Part shown: positions 19,472 through 26,783 of the stretch, piece after piece | Layout of the letters: the number at the start of each line of letters is the position of its first letter | Numbering within the stretch: the first letter of the stretch is position 1 | DNA from: a virus | Strand: one strand, 5' to 3' | DNA length: 26,921 nt | IMG/VR virus record: IMGVR_UViG_3300005617_000284 | Span: 1-26,921 of that record | The notes under the pieces: generated by a model | What the model was told of the DNA's origin: nothing | The model's input: the letters and a program-made list of their open reading frames with translations, nothing else | Databases searched by the model: none | Program-made: the position numbers and the translations under genes

Positions 19472-20274
19472 GCCGGCGCTCCGGCGGTCTCCTGCTTCGC
19501 CATCGCCGCGAGTTCCTTCTGCGCGGTCCGGAAGGCGACCTGCCGCCAGTAGTCCTCCTCGCTCAGCCACAGATGCTTGAAGTGCGTCGTCGGGACGCCG
19601 GTGTGCACGTAGACCGGGATCTGCAACGCGCCCGCGCGCAGGCAGAACGACAGGTCCTCGCCGATCAGTTGGCCCGTGGTCGTGTTCGGGATCCGGTCGT
19701 ACCAGGCCCCGGACTCCGGGTGATCGGCGATCTTCTCGAACACCGACCGGTGGATCAGGATGCACGCCGCGCCGGTACCGCCGACCCGGGTGACCGTGTT
19801 GATCGGGTAGTCCCAGCGGATTTGCCAGCCGTACTGGTCCTCGCCGTCGTCGCCCTTGACCTTCGCCCAGTCCATGACCGTCGGCGTCGCGGTGCACCGG
19901 TAGCCGCCGAGCCCGTCGGAGTCGTCCTCACGGTTCGAGAACGCCAGCGCCCCGACGATCGGCCGGTCCACCGGATCGGCCGCCTCGAACAGCCGGTCGA
20001 CCGTGTCGGCGGCGAAGCCCATGTCGCAGTCGATCCACCACAGCCAGTCGGCCTTGCCCTCGTCGAGGAACGTCCGGACCGCCGTGTTGCGGGCCTGCAC
20101 GAGACCGTCGGTGCCGTGCCGCATCGCGATGAACCCGCCCGCGGCGAGCCGCCGGTTGTTCTCCCGGTCGTAGCCGACCATCTCGACGATGCTGCGGTGC
20201 CACGAGTAGATGACCTGATCGCCGCACACGTATGCGGCGGTGACGGCCTGATCGCGGCCGGGAAGCTCAGCCAC
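19468..20274 (-). CDS. Glycosyltransferase (GT-A type, DxD)
   Basis: The protein has 268 residues. GLVQARNTAVRTFLDEGKAD (about 57-76) leads to WLWWIDCDMGFAADTVDRLF with the D-x-D motif Asp82/Asp84. VGGTGAACILIHRSVFEKI and IGEDLSFCLRAGALQIPVYV follow, with the E-D pair that usually carries the catalytic base in inverting GT-A enzymes; HTGVPTTHFKHLWLS ends the core. This arrangement is typical of phage glycosyltransferases. The GTG at 20274 overlaps the previous gene by 8 bp. It probably attaches the first sugar to a capsid or tail protein. Donor unknown. Confidence 0.82.
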   Translation of the reverse strand: MAELPGRDQAVTAAYVCGDQVIYSWHRSIVEMVGYDRENNRRLAAGGFIAMRHGTDGLVQARNTAVRTFLDEGKADWLWWIDCDMGFAADTVDRLFEAADPVDRPIVGALAFSNREDDSDGLGGYRCTATPTVMDWAKVKGDDGEDQYGWQIRWDYPINTVTRVGGTGAACILIHRSVFEKIADHPESGAWYDRIPNTTTGQLIGEDLSFCLRAGALQIPVYVHTGVPTTHFKHLWLSEEDYWRQVAFRTAQKELAAMAKQETAGAPA

Positions 20275-20530
20275 GGCGCACGTTCCGCCGCTCGCCCGGC
20301 GCCGCCGTGGCCTGCTCCACCGGCGCCGCCGTGGCCTGCTCCACCGGTGCGCCATAGCCCTCGGGCTCGGTGCTGAAGTTCAGCCCGTACCGGGCGTCGG
20401 TGGAGAACAGGCCCGGATGGGCGGCCACGATCGGGTCGGTGGCCGGCCAGTGCGAGCCCTTGTCGACTCGGAGCTGCCCGCCGCCGGGCGTGACCACCAT
20501 CGTGGTTGTCGTTGCGTAGACGATGTCCAT
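20267..20530 (-). CDS. Small hypothetical protein leading the glycan cassette
   Basis: This 87-residue protein has a compact N-terminal beta domain (MDIVYATTTTMVVTPGGGQL, RVDKGSHWPATDPIVAAHPG, LFSTDARYG), the common layout of small head-region proteins that follow actinophage capsid genes. The tail has the octapeptide APVEQATA in tandem (two copies) and ends RRNVRRG. The ATG at 20530 has GGGAGAG 6 nt upstream. It is first after the hairpin at 20552-20587 and overlaps the first glycosyltransferase by 8 bp, so it may be a virion protein rather than an enzyme. Confidence 0.6.
   Translation of the reverse strand: MDIVYATTTTMVVTPGGGQLRVDKGSHWPATDPIVAAHPGLFSTDARYGLNFSTEPEGYGAPVEQATAAPVEQATAAPGERRNVRRG
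20298..20345. repeat. 24-bp tandem repeat, two copies
   Basis: A 24-bp unit beginning GGCGCCGCCGTGG occurs twice in direct succession (20298-20321 and 20322-20345) and codes for the doubled APVEQATA of the gene at 20267-20530. Recent duplication is likely because the copies are identical. Confidence 0.8.
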
Positions 20531-20551
20531 CTCAAACTCTCCCAGGTGTGC

Positions 20552-20587
20552 GGAAGCCCCCGAGAACCTGGGATCCCGGGGGCTTCC
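20552..20587. terminator. 11-bp perfect stem-loop between capsid and glycan genes
   Basis: GGAAGCCCCCG (20552-20562) and CGGGGGCTTCC (20577-20587) pair perfectly around a 14-nt loop. The hairpin lies 31 nt past the stop at 20619 in the minus direction and has no T-run, so it is best seen as an attenuator or mRNA-stability hairpin lowering expression of the glycan genes relative to the capsid. Confidence 0.55.
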
Positions 20588-20618
20588 TGGCCTGCGGTGC
20601 GCTACCGCAGGTTGCGTG

Positions 20619-20840
20619 TCACTCGTAGCCGAGAGCCCGCAGGTCTTCGCGGGCGTTCTTCTCGGCGTCCTTGTCGTCGTTCATCTGCGCCGTCTGGATC
20701 TCGGCGAGCAGCTGGTGCACGGCCGGGTCGGAAGACTCGGCCGCCGGCGCGAGGTTTGCCCGCGGCGCGGCACCGGCCGCGGGCTTGTCGGCCGGCTTGC
20801 TGTCGGTGGTGGTGCTGGTCTTGCTGGTGGCGTCCGCCAT
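20619..20840 (-). CDS. Small acidic protein after the capsid gene
   Basis: The 73-residue protein has a low-complexity N-terminal half (MADATSKTSTTTDSKPADKP; AAGAAPRANLAPAAESS) and a C-terminal helix (DPAVHQLLAEIQTAQMNDD, KDAEKNAREDLRALGYE). The ATG at 20840 is preferred (AAGGGAAG upstream); the frame extends further upstream without a better site. Small proteins of this kind often follow actinophage capsid genes; scaffold or decoration are possible roles, but neither is proven. Confidence 0.6.
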   Translation of the reverse strand: MADATSKTSTTTDSKPADKPAAGAAPRANLAPAAESSDPAVHQLLAEIQTAQMNDDKDAEKNAREDLRALGYE

Positions 20841-20891
20841 CGGGCTTCCCTTCAGGTGCGGGAGATCGGTCGTAAGCACCGATACCCGCTC

Positions 20892-22370
20892 CTACGTGTT
20901 GACCAACAGCCGGAAGCCCAGGTCGTTCACGGAGTTGCCGCCGATCCGCGCGTACGCGAACCAGCCGCGCTGGCCGGTCGGCCGGTTGTTCGTGACGTCG
21001 AACAGCTGCGGGACCAGCTCGACGGACATGCCGCCGCGGCGGGCGATCACGTAGTTCGACCAGTCGCCGACGACCGCGAGCTCGGTGGTCGCCGAGGTGG
21101 AGGTGGTGACGTCGTTCATGTACGGCGACTCGTAGACGCCCTTGCCGAACAGGGTGTCCGCCCACTCGGCCGGCAGGTTGTCGGTGTACGCGTGGAACAC
21201 GTTCGCGGTGCCGAGCTGCCGGATCGCGTTGTTCACGCCGACCGACATCATCCAGTTGGCGTTGCGGCGGAACTTCTGCGGCAGGGCCTTCCACACCGCG
21301 TACGGGTCGGCGGTGCCGAGCGCGCCCGAGGTGGTCACGCGGACGCGGACGTTGGTGTTCGCCGACAGCTGGGTGACGATGCCGTTCGGCTCGCCGGTGC
21401 CGGAGCCGCGGGTGAACTTGTCGACCAGCAGCTCGTCGTAGCCGGACGCGAGCAGGTTCTGCATCTCGTCGGCGAAGCCCGGGTAGTCCTGCCCGACCTC
21501 GATCGAGTACGGGATGAAGCCGCGGGCCATGTAGACCTGAACGGTCGGCTGCGCCAGCGTCGGGGAGTTGTCGGTGACCGCCACACCCTCGGACTGGAAC
21601 GCCCAGGACACGCCGGCGGAGCTGACGCCCTTCCAGATGTTCGTGTTGACGTCGACCTGCTTGGCGAGGCTCAGGAACGGGTTCCCGGATCCCTGCGCGG
21701 TCAGGATGATCGACGGGTCGATGAACACCGGGATGCCGAACCCGCCGGCCGTGGTGGTGCCTTCGGACATGGCCCGGTACTCGTTGTAGGCGAGCACGGC
21801 GTTGCGCTCGTCGTCGGTGAGCATCGGGTGCGGTTCGGAGACCAGCTTCATCCATGCCGACCGGTAGTCCTCGTTCTCGGTGACGAGGATCCGGCGGGCG
21901 ATGTCGGTGTTGCGGCGCACGGCCTTCTCGACCTGGTCGATCTGGTCGGTGGCCAGGTGCCGGGTGGAGTTGCGGTCGTCGAGGATCCGCAGCGCCCGGT
22001 CACGGGCCTCCGGCACGGTCAGCCGGCGGACGTCGGCGCCCGGGTCGTCGAGGCCGTAGCGGATGTTCGCCAGCGCCCGCTCCACGGCCTTCGGCTTGCG
22101 CCGGAAGATCTCCTGGATGTTGCGGTGCTCCTCGATCTTCGAGATCGCGAGGTCGCGGAGCTTCAGGCCGTAGTTGAAGGCCTTCTGCTCGTCGGGGGTC
22201 TTGTCGCGCAGCTCACCGTCGTCGTTCTGGTGGATCGAGCGCAGGTGCGCGTCGAGCACCTCCACGTACGCGGCCAGCTCGTCGGGGGTCTTGCCGCGCA
22301 GCTCGTCGGGAGTGCCGGCGTCGAGGTCCGCGGGGTCCTTGCCGCGCAGCTCCTCGAGGATGTCCGTCAT
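20892..22370 (-). CDS. Major capsid protein, HK97 fold
   Basis: The protein has 492 residues. Residues 1 to about 195 are a highly charged helical region (delta-like scaffolding domain). It contains three related motifs, TPDELRGK (20-27), KTPDELAAY (27-35) and RDKTPDEQKAF (55-65), and a long coiled part to about 195. The HK97 core then follows: GTTTAGGFGIPVFIDPSIIL (about 204-223), a strand with FQSEGVAVTDNSPTLAQP, helix YPGFADEMQNLLASGYDELL, RGSGTGEPNGIVTQ, and C-terminal SVNDLGFRLLVNT. It self-assembles into the head; the protease encoded next to it probably removes the N-terminal region. Start ATG overlaps the protease stop (ATGA). Confidence 0.92.
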   Translation of the reverse strand: MTDILEELRGKDPADLDAGTPDELRGKTPDELAAYVEVLDAHLRSIHQNDDGELRDKTPDEQKAFNYGLKLRDLAISKIEEHRNIQEIFRRKPKAVERALANIRYGLDDPGADVRRLTVPEARDRALRILDDRNSTRHLATDQIDQVEKAVRRNTDIARRILVTENEDYRSAWMKLVSEPHPMLTDDERNAVLAYNEYRAMSEGTTTAGGFGIPVFIDPSIILTAQGSGNPFLSLAKQVDVNTNIWKGVSSAGVSWAFQSEGVAVTDNSPTLAQPTVQVYMARGFIPYSIEVGQDYPGFADEMQNLLASGYDELLVDKFTRGSGTGEPNGIVTQLSANTNVRVRVTTSGALGTADPYAVWKALPQKFRRNANWMMSVGVNNAIRQLGTANVFHAYTDNLPAEWADTLFGKGVYESPYMNDVTTSTSATTELAVVGDWSNYVIARRGGMSVELVPQLFDVTNNRPTGQRGWFAYARIGGNSVNDLGFRLLVNT

Positions 22371-23170
22371 CGGAGGATCCTTCGGATTCGAAGCGCCTCG
22401 GTGTCGAAGCGCTGACGGGATGAGAGGGCTGGCCCGCGGCCGTTGCCTGGCTCGGTACCGGGTTCACCGCGTCCCGCACCCTGTGCAGGCCCCCCGGTGA
22501 GGTCTTCGATGCCCGCGGCCGCCACACGCCGCAGGTCGGCGGCGAGTTCGCGGATCATGGCGCGGTGCTCGTCGGGGGTCAGCTGCGCCAGCAGCGACCG
22601 CACGCCGACGGACGTCGAGTCGTAGGCGGGGAACACGACCGGGCCGAGTTCGTACAGCGGGTCGACGCGCAGGATGGTGCGCTTCAGCGGCCCGCGCTCG
22701 CCCGGGTTCCACAGCAGCTGCTCGAGCTCGCCCGCGTTGACCTTCGCGCCGGCGGCGTCGGTCCACCGCTCCTCGGCGACGGCGAACCGGAACGACATGC
22801 CGGTGATCGCACGGCCTTCGATGGCCTGCCGGATCGGCTCCACCAGGTCGTTGTCGAACAGCCGCGCCTGTACGAACAGGCCCTGTTCGTCCTCGTTGAG
22901 CTGCTCGATCGACCCGATCGGCACCGAACCGGTGCGGGCGTCACGACCGTGGTCGAATTGCAGGACCGGCATCCGGGAGCGGAGCGTCCGCTTGAACGCG
23001 CCGGGGGCGATCTCCTCGTCGAACTCGCCCTCCCACGACTGGATCCGGGTCGGCGAGTTGAACACCGCGCCGTAGCCCTCGAGGGTCCGGCCGTCGCCGC
23101 CCGTGCCGGTGGAGCGGAACTCGGCGGCCCGCAGCAGAATCGGGGCCTTCTCGATCAGGGTGCTGGTCAC
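22367..23170 (-). CDS. Prohead protease, HK97 family (S78)
   Basis: This 267-residue protein contains the expected fold elements RTLEGYGAVFNSPTRIQSW and APGAFKRTLR. The presumed catalytic His74 is in LQFDHGRDART and Ser126 in ITGMSFRFAV, the usual H...S spacing. WNPGERGPLKRTILRVDPLYE and LGPVVFPAYDSTSVGVR follow. The C-terminal 70 residues are Arg/Gly-rich and disordered, as is common. It cleaves the capsid N-terminus during maturation. GTG start at 23170 in a GTGA overlap with the portal gene. Confidence 0.9.
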   Translation of the reverse strand: MTSTLIEKAPILLRAAEFRSTGTGGDGRTLEGYGAVFNSPTRIQSWEGEFDEEIAPGAFKRTLRSRMPVLQFDHGRDARTGSVPIGSIEQLNEDEQGLFVQARLFDNDLVEPIRQAIEGRAITGMSFRFAVAEERWTDAAGAKVNAGELEQLLWNPGERGPLKRTILRVDPLYELGPVVFPAYDSTSVGVRSLLAQLTPDEHRAMIRELAADLRRVAAAGIEDLTGGPAQGAGRGEPGTEPGNGRGPALSSRQRFDTEALRIRRILR

Positions 23171-24537
23171 GCTGACCCTCCTGTCGGGGCGGTGTTGGGT
23201 GGCGTGGAGCCAGGCGTCTGCAACTGGACGCTCACCAGCCCGGAGTGGACCAGGAGCTGCATGTTCTGGCCGATCACGGCGGCCTTGGCCGACTCGGGCG
23301 TGAACCCCTCGCGGACCAGCTGACCGATCGTGGTGGCGTTGATCTGCGCGATCTCGGCGGCGTCCTTGGCGTCCTCACGCAACAGCGGCACGTCGGTCGT
23401 GTCGAACCACAGCTCGGCGTCCGACGGCACCCGCAGAAGCGGCGCCAGCGCCGCAGAGACGTCCTGCAGCGTCGGATACACCCACGAGTCGGCGAAGATC
23501 CGTCGGGCCATGCCGAAGTTGCCCGCGTTCAGGCTGGACCCGGCCAGGCCCTCGGAGATCTGCAGCAGCGGCGCCGGGACCCGGCCGAGCATCGCGATGC
23601 GGGTTTCGCCCGCGCCCTGGGTGGCTTTGAAGTCGAGCTGCTTCAGGTCGGCGCCCACGACGGTCGCGTCGGCGCCGGCGGCCAGGTACAGCGTCCGGTA
23701 GGCGTTGGCGACGCCGGCGTGGTTGTTCTCCATCGCGTCGACGATCTCTTTGAACTGTTCTTTGGTCGCTGCGGTGATGCCCTTGACGACCATGTTCGGC
23801 GTCGCGCCGTTCTCGAAGAACCGCAGTTTGTGCTGGGTCGCGGCCCGGTCGCCCTGGATGTCCTGCAGCGCGGCGGTGACCCACGACTGGCCCATGCCGG
23901 GCCGTTCCGGGTCGGGCAGCGGCGACCAGTGCGCGATGTCCTGCGGCAGGATCGTCTGCGGCTTGGTTCGGCCGGAGCCGATGCCGCCGTTCTGGTAGAC
24001 GTAGCCGATGATCTCGCCGTCGAGCGCGGTGGCGGCGTCCTCGGGCTCCTGGTCGGATCCGTAAACCACGGCCATCCAGTCCGGGCGCAGCACCCGCAGC
24101 CGAGACGGCTGGCGCAGCACGAACGCGTTGCCGGTCAGCCCGGAGTGCCACTCCATGAGCGCCAGCAACTCACCGGTCGTAGCGTTCGGCCACGGCTGCT
24201 CGAGCGCCGACAGCTCCGAGGTTCCGAAGATGCGCCGCGGGGTCCGGGACCCGGGCCGGTTGCGGAAGACGAACCGGGCCTGCGACAGGATCAGTGCCCG
24301 CACCATCTGCGCGGCGAACGCCGGCGGGCACGACCGCAGCGCGGCCGCGTAGCCGGGCAGGGTCGCGGCGACGGCCTGGACGCGCTGGCCTGCGAGGGTC
24401 TGGTTCAGGCCGAGCGGGTAGGTGTTGCCGTTGTAGTTGAACTGGGACGGGATCAGGTACTCACCGAGCCACTGATCCGTCGAGAAGCGGCTTTCGTCGC
24501 GACCGCGGGCAGCGGCGATCCTCTCGAGCAGGCCCAC
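23167..24537 (-). CDS. Portal protein (HK97-type)
   Basis: This 456-residue protein begins MGLLERIAAARGRDESRFS. It has VRALILSQARFVFRNRPG, then ALMEWHSGLTGNAFVLRQPS (typical portal wing region), RVLRPDWMAVVYGSDQE, DIAHWSPLPDPERPGMGQSW (near the common H-W-x-P motif) and AAGADATVVGADLKQLDFKA. It also has VPAPLLQISEGLAGSSLNAG and ends in a flexible Gly/Pro-rich tail. It forms the dodecamer through which DNA enters. GTG start at 24537 with CGGAG upstream. Length and order (terminase, portal, protease, capsid) are standard. Confidence 0.9.
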   Translation of the reverse strand: MGLLERIAAARGRDESRFSTDQWLGEYLIPSQFNYNGNTYPLGLNQTLAGQRVQAVAATLPGYAAALRSCPPAFAAQMVRALILSQARFVFRNRPGSRTPRRIFGTSELSALEQPWPNATTGELLALMEWHSGLTGNAFVLRQPSRLRVLRPDWMAVVYGSDQEPEDAATALDGEIIGYVYQNGGIGSGRTKPQTILPQDIAHWSPLPDPERPGMGQSWVTAALQDIQGDRAATQHKLRFFENGATPNMVVKGITAATKEQFKEIVDAMENNHAGVANAYRTLYLAAGADATVVGADLKQLDFKATQGAGETRIAMLGRVPAPLLQISEGLAGSSLNAGNFGMARRIFADSWVYPTLQDVSAALAPLLRVPSDAELWFDTTDVPLLREDAKDAAEIAQINATTIGQLVREGFTPESAKAAVIGQNMQLLVHSGLVSVQLQTPGSTPPNTAPTGGSA

Positions 24538-24554
24538 CGGTCACTCCGTTCGTT

Positions 24555-24770
24555 TCAGGGGCGATCGGCGGTGCGGGCCTCCTGCCAGCCCACCTTCACG
24601 GCCGCGCCGCACCAGGCGGCCACGAACCAGATGCCGGCCAGCGTTTTGAAGCTCAGCCAGCCGACCCCGAACAGCAGGGCGGCTATCACGGTCAGGACGG
24701 TGCGCCAGAAGTGCGTCTGGCGGGCCTCGATAGTGATCCGCTCCGTCAGGGCGTGGTCGAAGGACGTCAC
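24555..24770 (-). CDS. Small two-helix membrane protein
   Basis: The protein has 71 residues. A soluble N-terminus (MTSFDHALTERITIEARQTH) is followed by helix 1 at about 22-39 (WRTVLTVIAALLFGVGWL) and helix 2 at about 44-60 (LAGIWFVAAWCGAAVKVG), then QEARTADRP. It lies between terminase and portal genes; the GTG at 24770 has AGGAGA 3 nt upstream. A membrane protein here is unusual for a purely structural operon. It may be an accessory or passenger gene; no function is recognised. Confidence 0.65.
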   Translation of the reverse strand: MTSFDHALTERITIEARQTHFWRTVLTVIAALLFGVGWLSFKTLAGIWFVAAWCGAAVKVGWQEARTADRP

Positions 24771-24777
24771 GGGTCTC

Positions 24778-26379
24778 CTATCGCCACGACGCGAAGAACG
24801 GCTGGACCTGCTCCGGCACGAGCGCGCCGTCCTCGATGGCCTGCCCGCGGGCGGCGTAGGCGAGCACCGCGGCGACCGAGGCGTCGATGAGTTGGCCGGT
24901 GCCGCGCTTGGCCATCTTCAGGTAGTACTGCGGGATGTCGGTGTCCTCGCCCGGCCGGGGCTTCTTCTTCGACCCCTTCACCAGGACCGCGTTCTTCGCG
25001 TGCCGGGTCAGCGCGTCACCGCCGTCGTTCTTGATGTCGCCGCCCGCGAACGCCGTGGTGAACCGCTCGATGGCCTTGTCCATGCGCTGCTCGACGTTCG
25101 TCGGGAACTCGACGATCTGCTTCGGCCACTGGCCGGCCCAGGTGTCGAGGTAGTCCTGCCACCGGTAGGGGTCGGCGAATAGCAGCGTCACCTCGTACGC
25201 GGCGAACGTCGCCTTCACGGTCTCGTCGACCTCGGCCGTCGGCACCCGCCACTGCAAGGCGTCCTTCGGCCGCTCCCAGGTGTGCAGCTCGAACAGCTTC
25301 CCGTCGGACATGCGGCAGGCGATCAGCGAGGTGGCGTCCCGGAACTTCGAGCCGTCGAATCCCAGCGCGATCTGCGTGCCCGGCGTCAGCGTCTCCGGCT
25401 CGGCCAGGGCATCCCAGCGGATCGGATCCACGAACACCGACTCGCCGACCACGATCTCGTTCAGGAAGAACCGGCGCCGGTCTGCCTCGAGGTGCCGCGG
25501 CGACCGGACCTCGTGCATGATCCGGCCCTTGAGATTCACCCAGCCGCCCCGCTCCCGGGCACTGTCGCCGTACTGACGCAGCAACTCCGCGTATAGGGCA
25601 TCGTCGTCGGTCAGATCCTCGACGCGCCGCGGCTCGACCGTGTCGATCAGCACCCGGTCGTCGGGGTTGTCGTGGGTGACCTGTGCCTCGGAGCCTTCGG
25701 TCGGGTCCCACGCGTTCGTCAGCTCGAGCCAGCGACCGTCCATGCCGGCGACGTTCCGCTTCACCGCGCCGGCCACCTTGCGGTAGCCGCCCTGCAGCGT
25801 GAACAGGTGCGACTCGGTCATCGTCAGGAACGTCAGCGGCGCACCCAGCCGGGCCTTCGCCGACGTGGTGACCGGCTCGACCTTCCCGCCGCCGGGCAGC
25901 GTGCACCGGGTCAGGCCCACGTCCAGCCCGGACAGGTCGGCGAGCGGGCCCATCTGCCCCATGGCGACGAAGGGCCGCCACGTGTTGTCGGTCTGGTCCT
26001 CCGACGTGCCGAGACAGACGATCAGCGGCGTCGGGTACGGGGAGCCGACCGGCTCGCCGGCGGCGTTCCATCCGTCGAAGCGGGTCGGGCCGAGTGCCTC
26101 CGCCCAGATCATCGCCGCGCCGAACGGGTCCTTGCCCCACTTCTGCGACCGGCGCAGCTGGGCACCGGTGTAGCGCAGGGCGTCAGGGGCCGGCCAGGGC
26201 GCGGCGTACGGGTAGAGGCGGTAAAAGTGGACCAGGAAGCGCCACATCTCGTCGGTGAGCTTGTACGGCTGGCCCTGCAGGTAGCCGTCGGGGACGACGC
26301 AGTTCGCCTCGATCCACTCCCCGACGTCGAAGCCAAGGGTCGGCCACTCGCCATCCTCGGACGGGCCACGCCACGGCAT
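24778..26379 (-). CDS. Terminase large subunit
   Basis: This protein has 533 residues. The ATPase N-terminus shows a Walker A-like RRSQKWGKDP (about 76-85, a deviant form with G-K-D), a Walker B-like LTFLTMTES (about 182-190, Glu189 as catalytic), and the arginine-rich EEDR-type stretch. The nuclease half has an acidic ALGFDGSKFRDATS (Asp342), FADPYRW (Asp403) and NDGGDALTRHAKNAV (Asp452, Asp455), forming the RNase-H-like metal site. It packages DNA into the prohead. The ATG at 26379 (TGATG with the small subunit stop) is preferred over the longer open frame. This phage group tends to keep the WGK motif, though family limits cannot be tested here. Confidence 0.92.
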   Translation of the reverse strand: MPWRGPSEDGEWPTLGFDVGEWIEANCVVPDGYLQGQPYKLTDEMWRFLVHFYRLYPYAAPWPAPDALRYTGAQLRRSQKWGKDPFGAAMIWAEALGPTRFDGWNAAGEPVGSPYPTPLIVCLGTSEDQTDNTWRPFVAMGQMGPLADLSGLDVGLTRCTLPGGGKVEPVTTSAKARLGAPLTFLTMTESHLFTLQGGYRKVAGAVKRNVAGMDGRWLELTNAWDPTEGSEAQVTHDNPDDRVLIDTVEPRRVEDLTDDDALYAELLRQYGDSARERGGWVNLKGRIMHEVRSPRHLEADRRRFFLNEIVVGESVFVDPIRWDALAEPETLTPGTQIALGFDGSKFRDATSLIACRMSDGKLFELHTWERPKDALQWRVPTAEVDETVKATFAAYEVTLLFADPYRWQDYLDTWAGQWPKQIVEFPTNVEQRMDKAIERFTTAFAGGDIKNDGGDALTRHAKNAVLVKGSKKKPRPGEDTDIPQYYLKMAKRGTGQLIDASVAAVLAYAARGQAIEDGALVPEQVQPFFASWR

Positions 26380-26783
26380 CAGCCGACGGCCTTGATCCTC
26401 GCCCTCGCACCTTGCGAGGCGGACTCCTGGCGCTTCTCGGCCATCTCGTCGGGCGCGACGACCCACAGCAGCAGGCGCATGGCTCTCGGGGTCAGGCCGA
26501 GACGGTCCTCAAGCTGCCGGGCCTCGGACATCGCGTCCTTCTCGAGCAACTCGGCCGCCAGCACGCAGCGGGCGTAGCGGGCGACCACGCGGGTCCAGCC
26601 GAAGCGTTCCCACATCACCGCCTGCGGCGTGGCCCACAGCTCGGTCCAGATGTCGAACTCGGCGGCGGTCGGCGCGCCGTACAGCGGCCAGTCCGGCAGA
26701 TCGCCCTTACGGCCCTCGGCAGGAAGCGTCACCACGCCACGCCCACGGGCGCCGCGCTGGGGGGCCATCTTGGGAGGATTCAT
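26379..26783 (-). CDS. Terminase small subunit
   Basis: The 134-residue protein starts with a basic N-terminus (MNPPKMAPQRGARGRGVVTL). Then come DLPDWPLYGAPTAAEFDIWT, a helix pair (LWATPQAVMWERFGWTRVVA, RYARCVLAAELLEK) and MSEARQLEDRLGLTPRAMRL. The pattern PTAAEFDIWTELWATPQAVMWE...WTRVVARYAR...RQLEDRLGLTP..M is characteristic of actinophage small terminases. It recognises the packaging start and hands DNA to the large subunit. The ATG at 26783 is preferred because GGGAGG lies about 9 nt upstream. Confidence 0.88.
   Translation of the reverse strand: MNPPKMAPQRGARGRGVVTLPAEGRKGDLPDWPLYGAPTAAEFDIWTELWATPQAVMWERFGWTRVVARYARCVLAAELLEKDAMSEARQLEDRLGLTPRAMRLLLWVVAPDEMAEKRQESASQGARARIKAVG

Noticed and set aside
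17347-20274. Anti-phage defence island or DNA-modification system
   Set aside because: The enzymes are sugar enzymes with small-molecule-type methyltransferase motifs; there is no nuclease, base-hydroxylating enzyme or DNA target domain, and the position suits virion glycosylation.
20523-22415. A long plus-strand open frame opposite the capsid gene (about 630 codons)
   Set aside because: It mirrors the capsid gene exactly and is rich in Arg, Gly, Val and Asp without any domain; long antisense frames are expected from high-GC third positions.
23245-25182. A long plus-strand open frame opposite portal and terminase genes (about 645 codons)
   Set aside because: It is antisense to two certain genes, has an Arg/Asp/Gly composition and no recognisable start signal.
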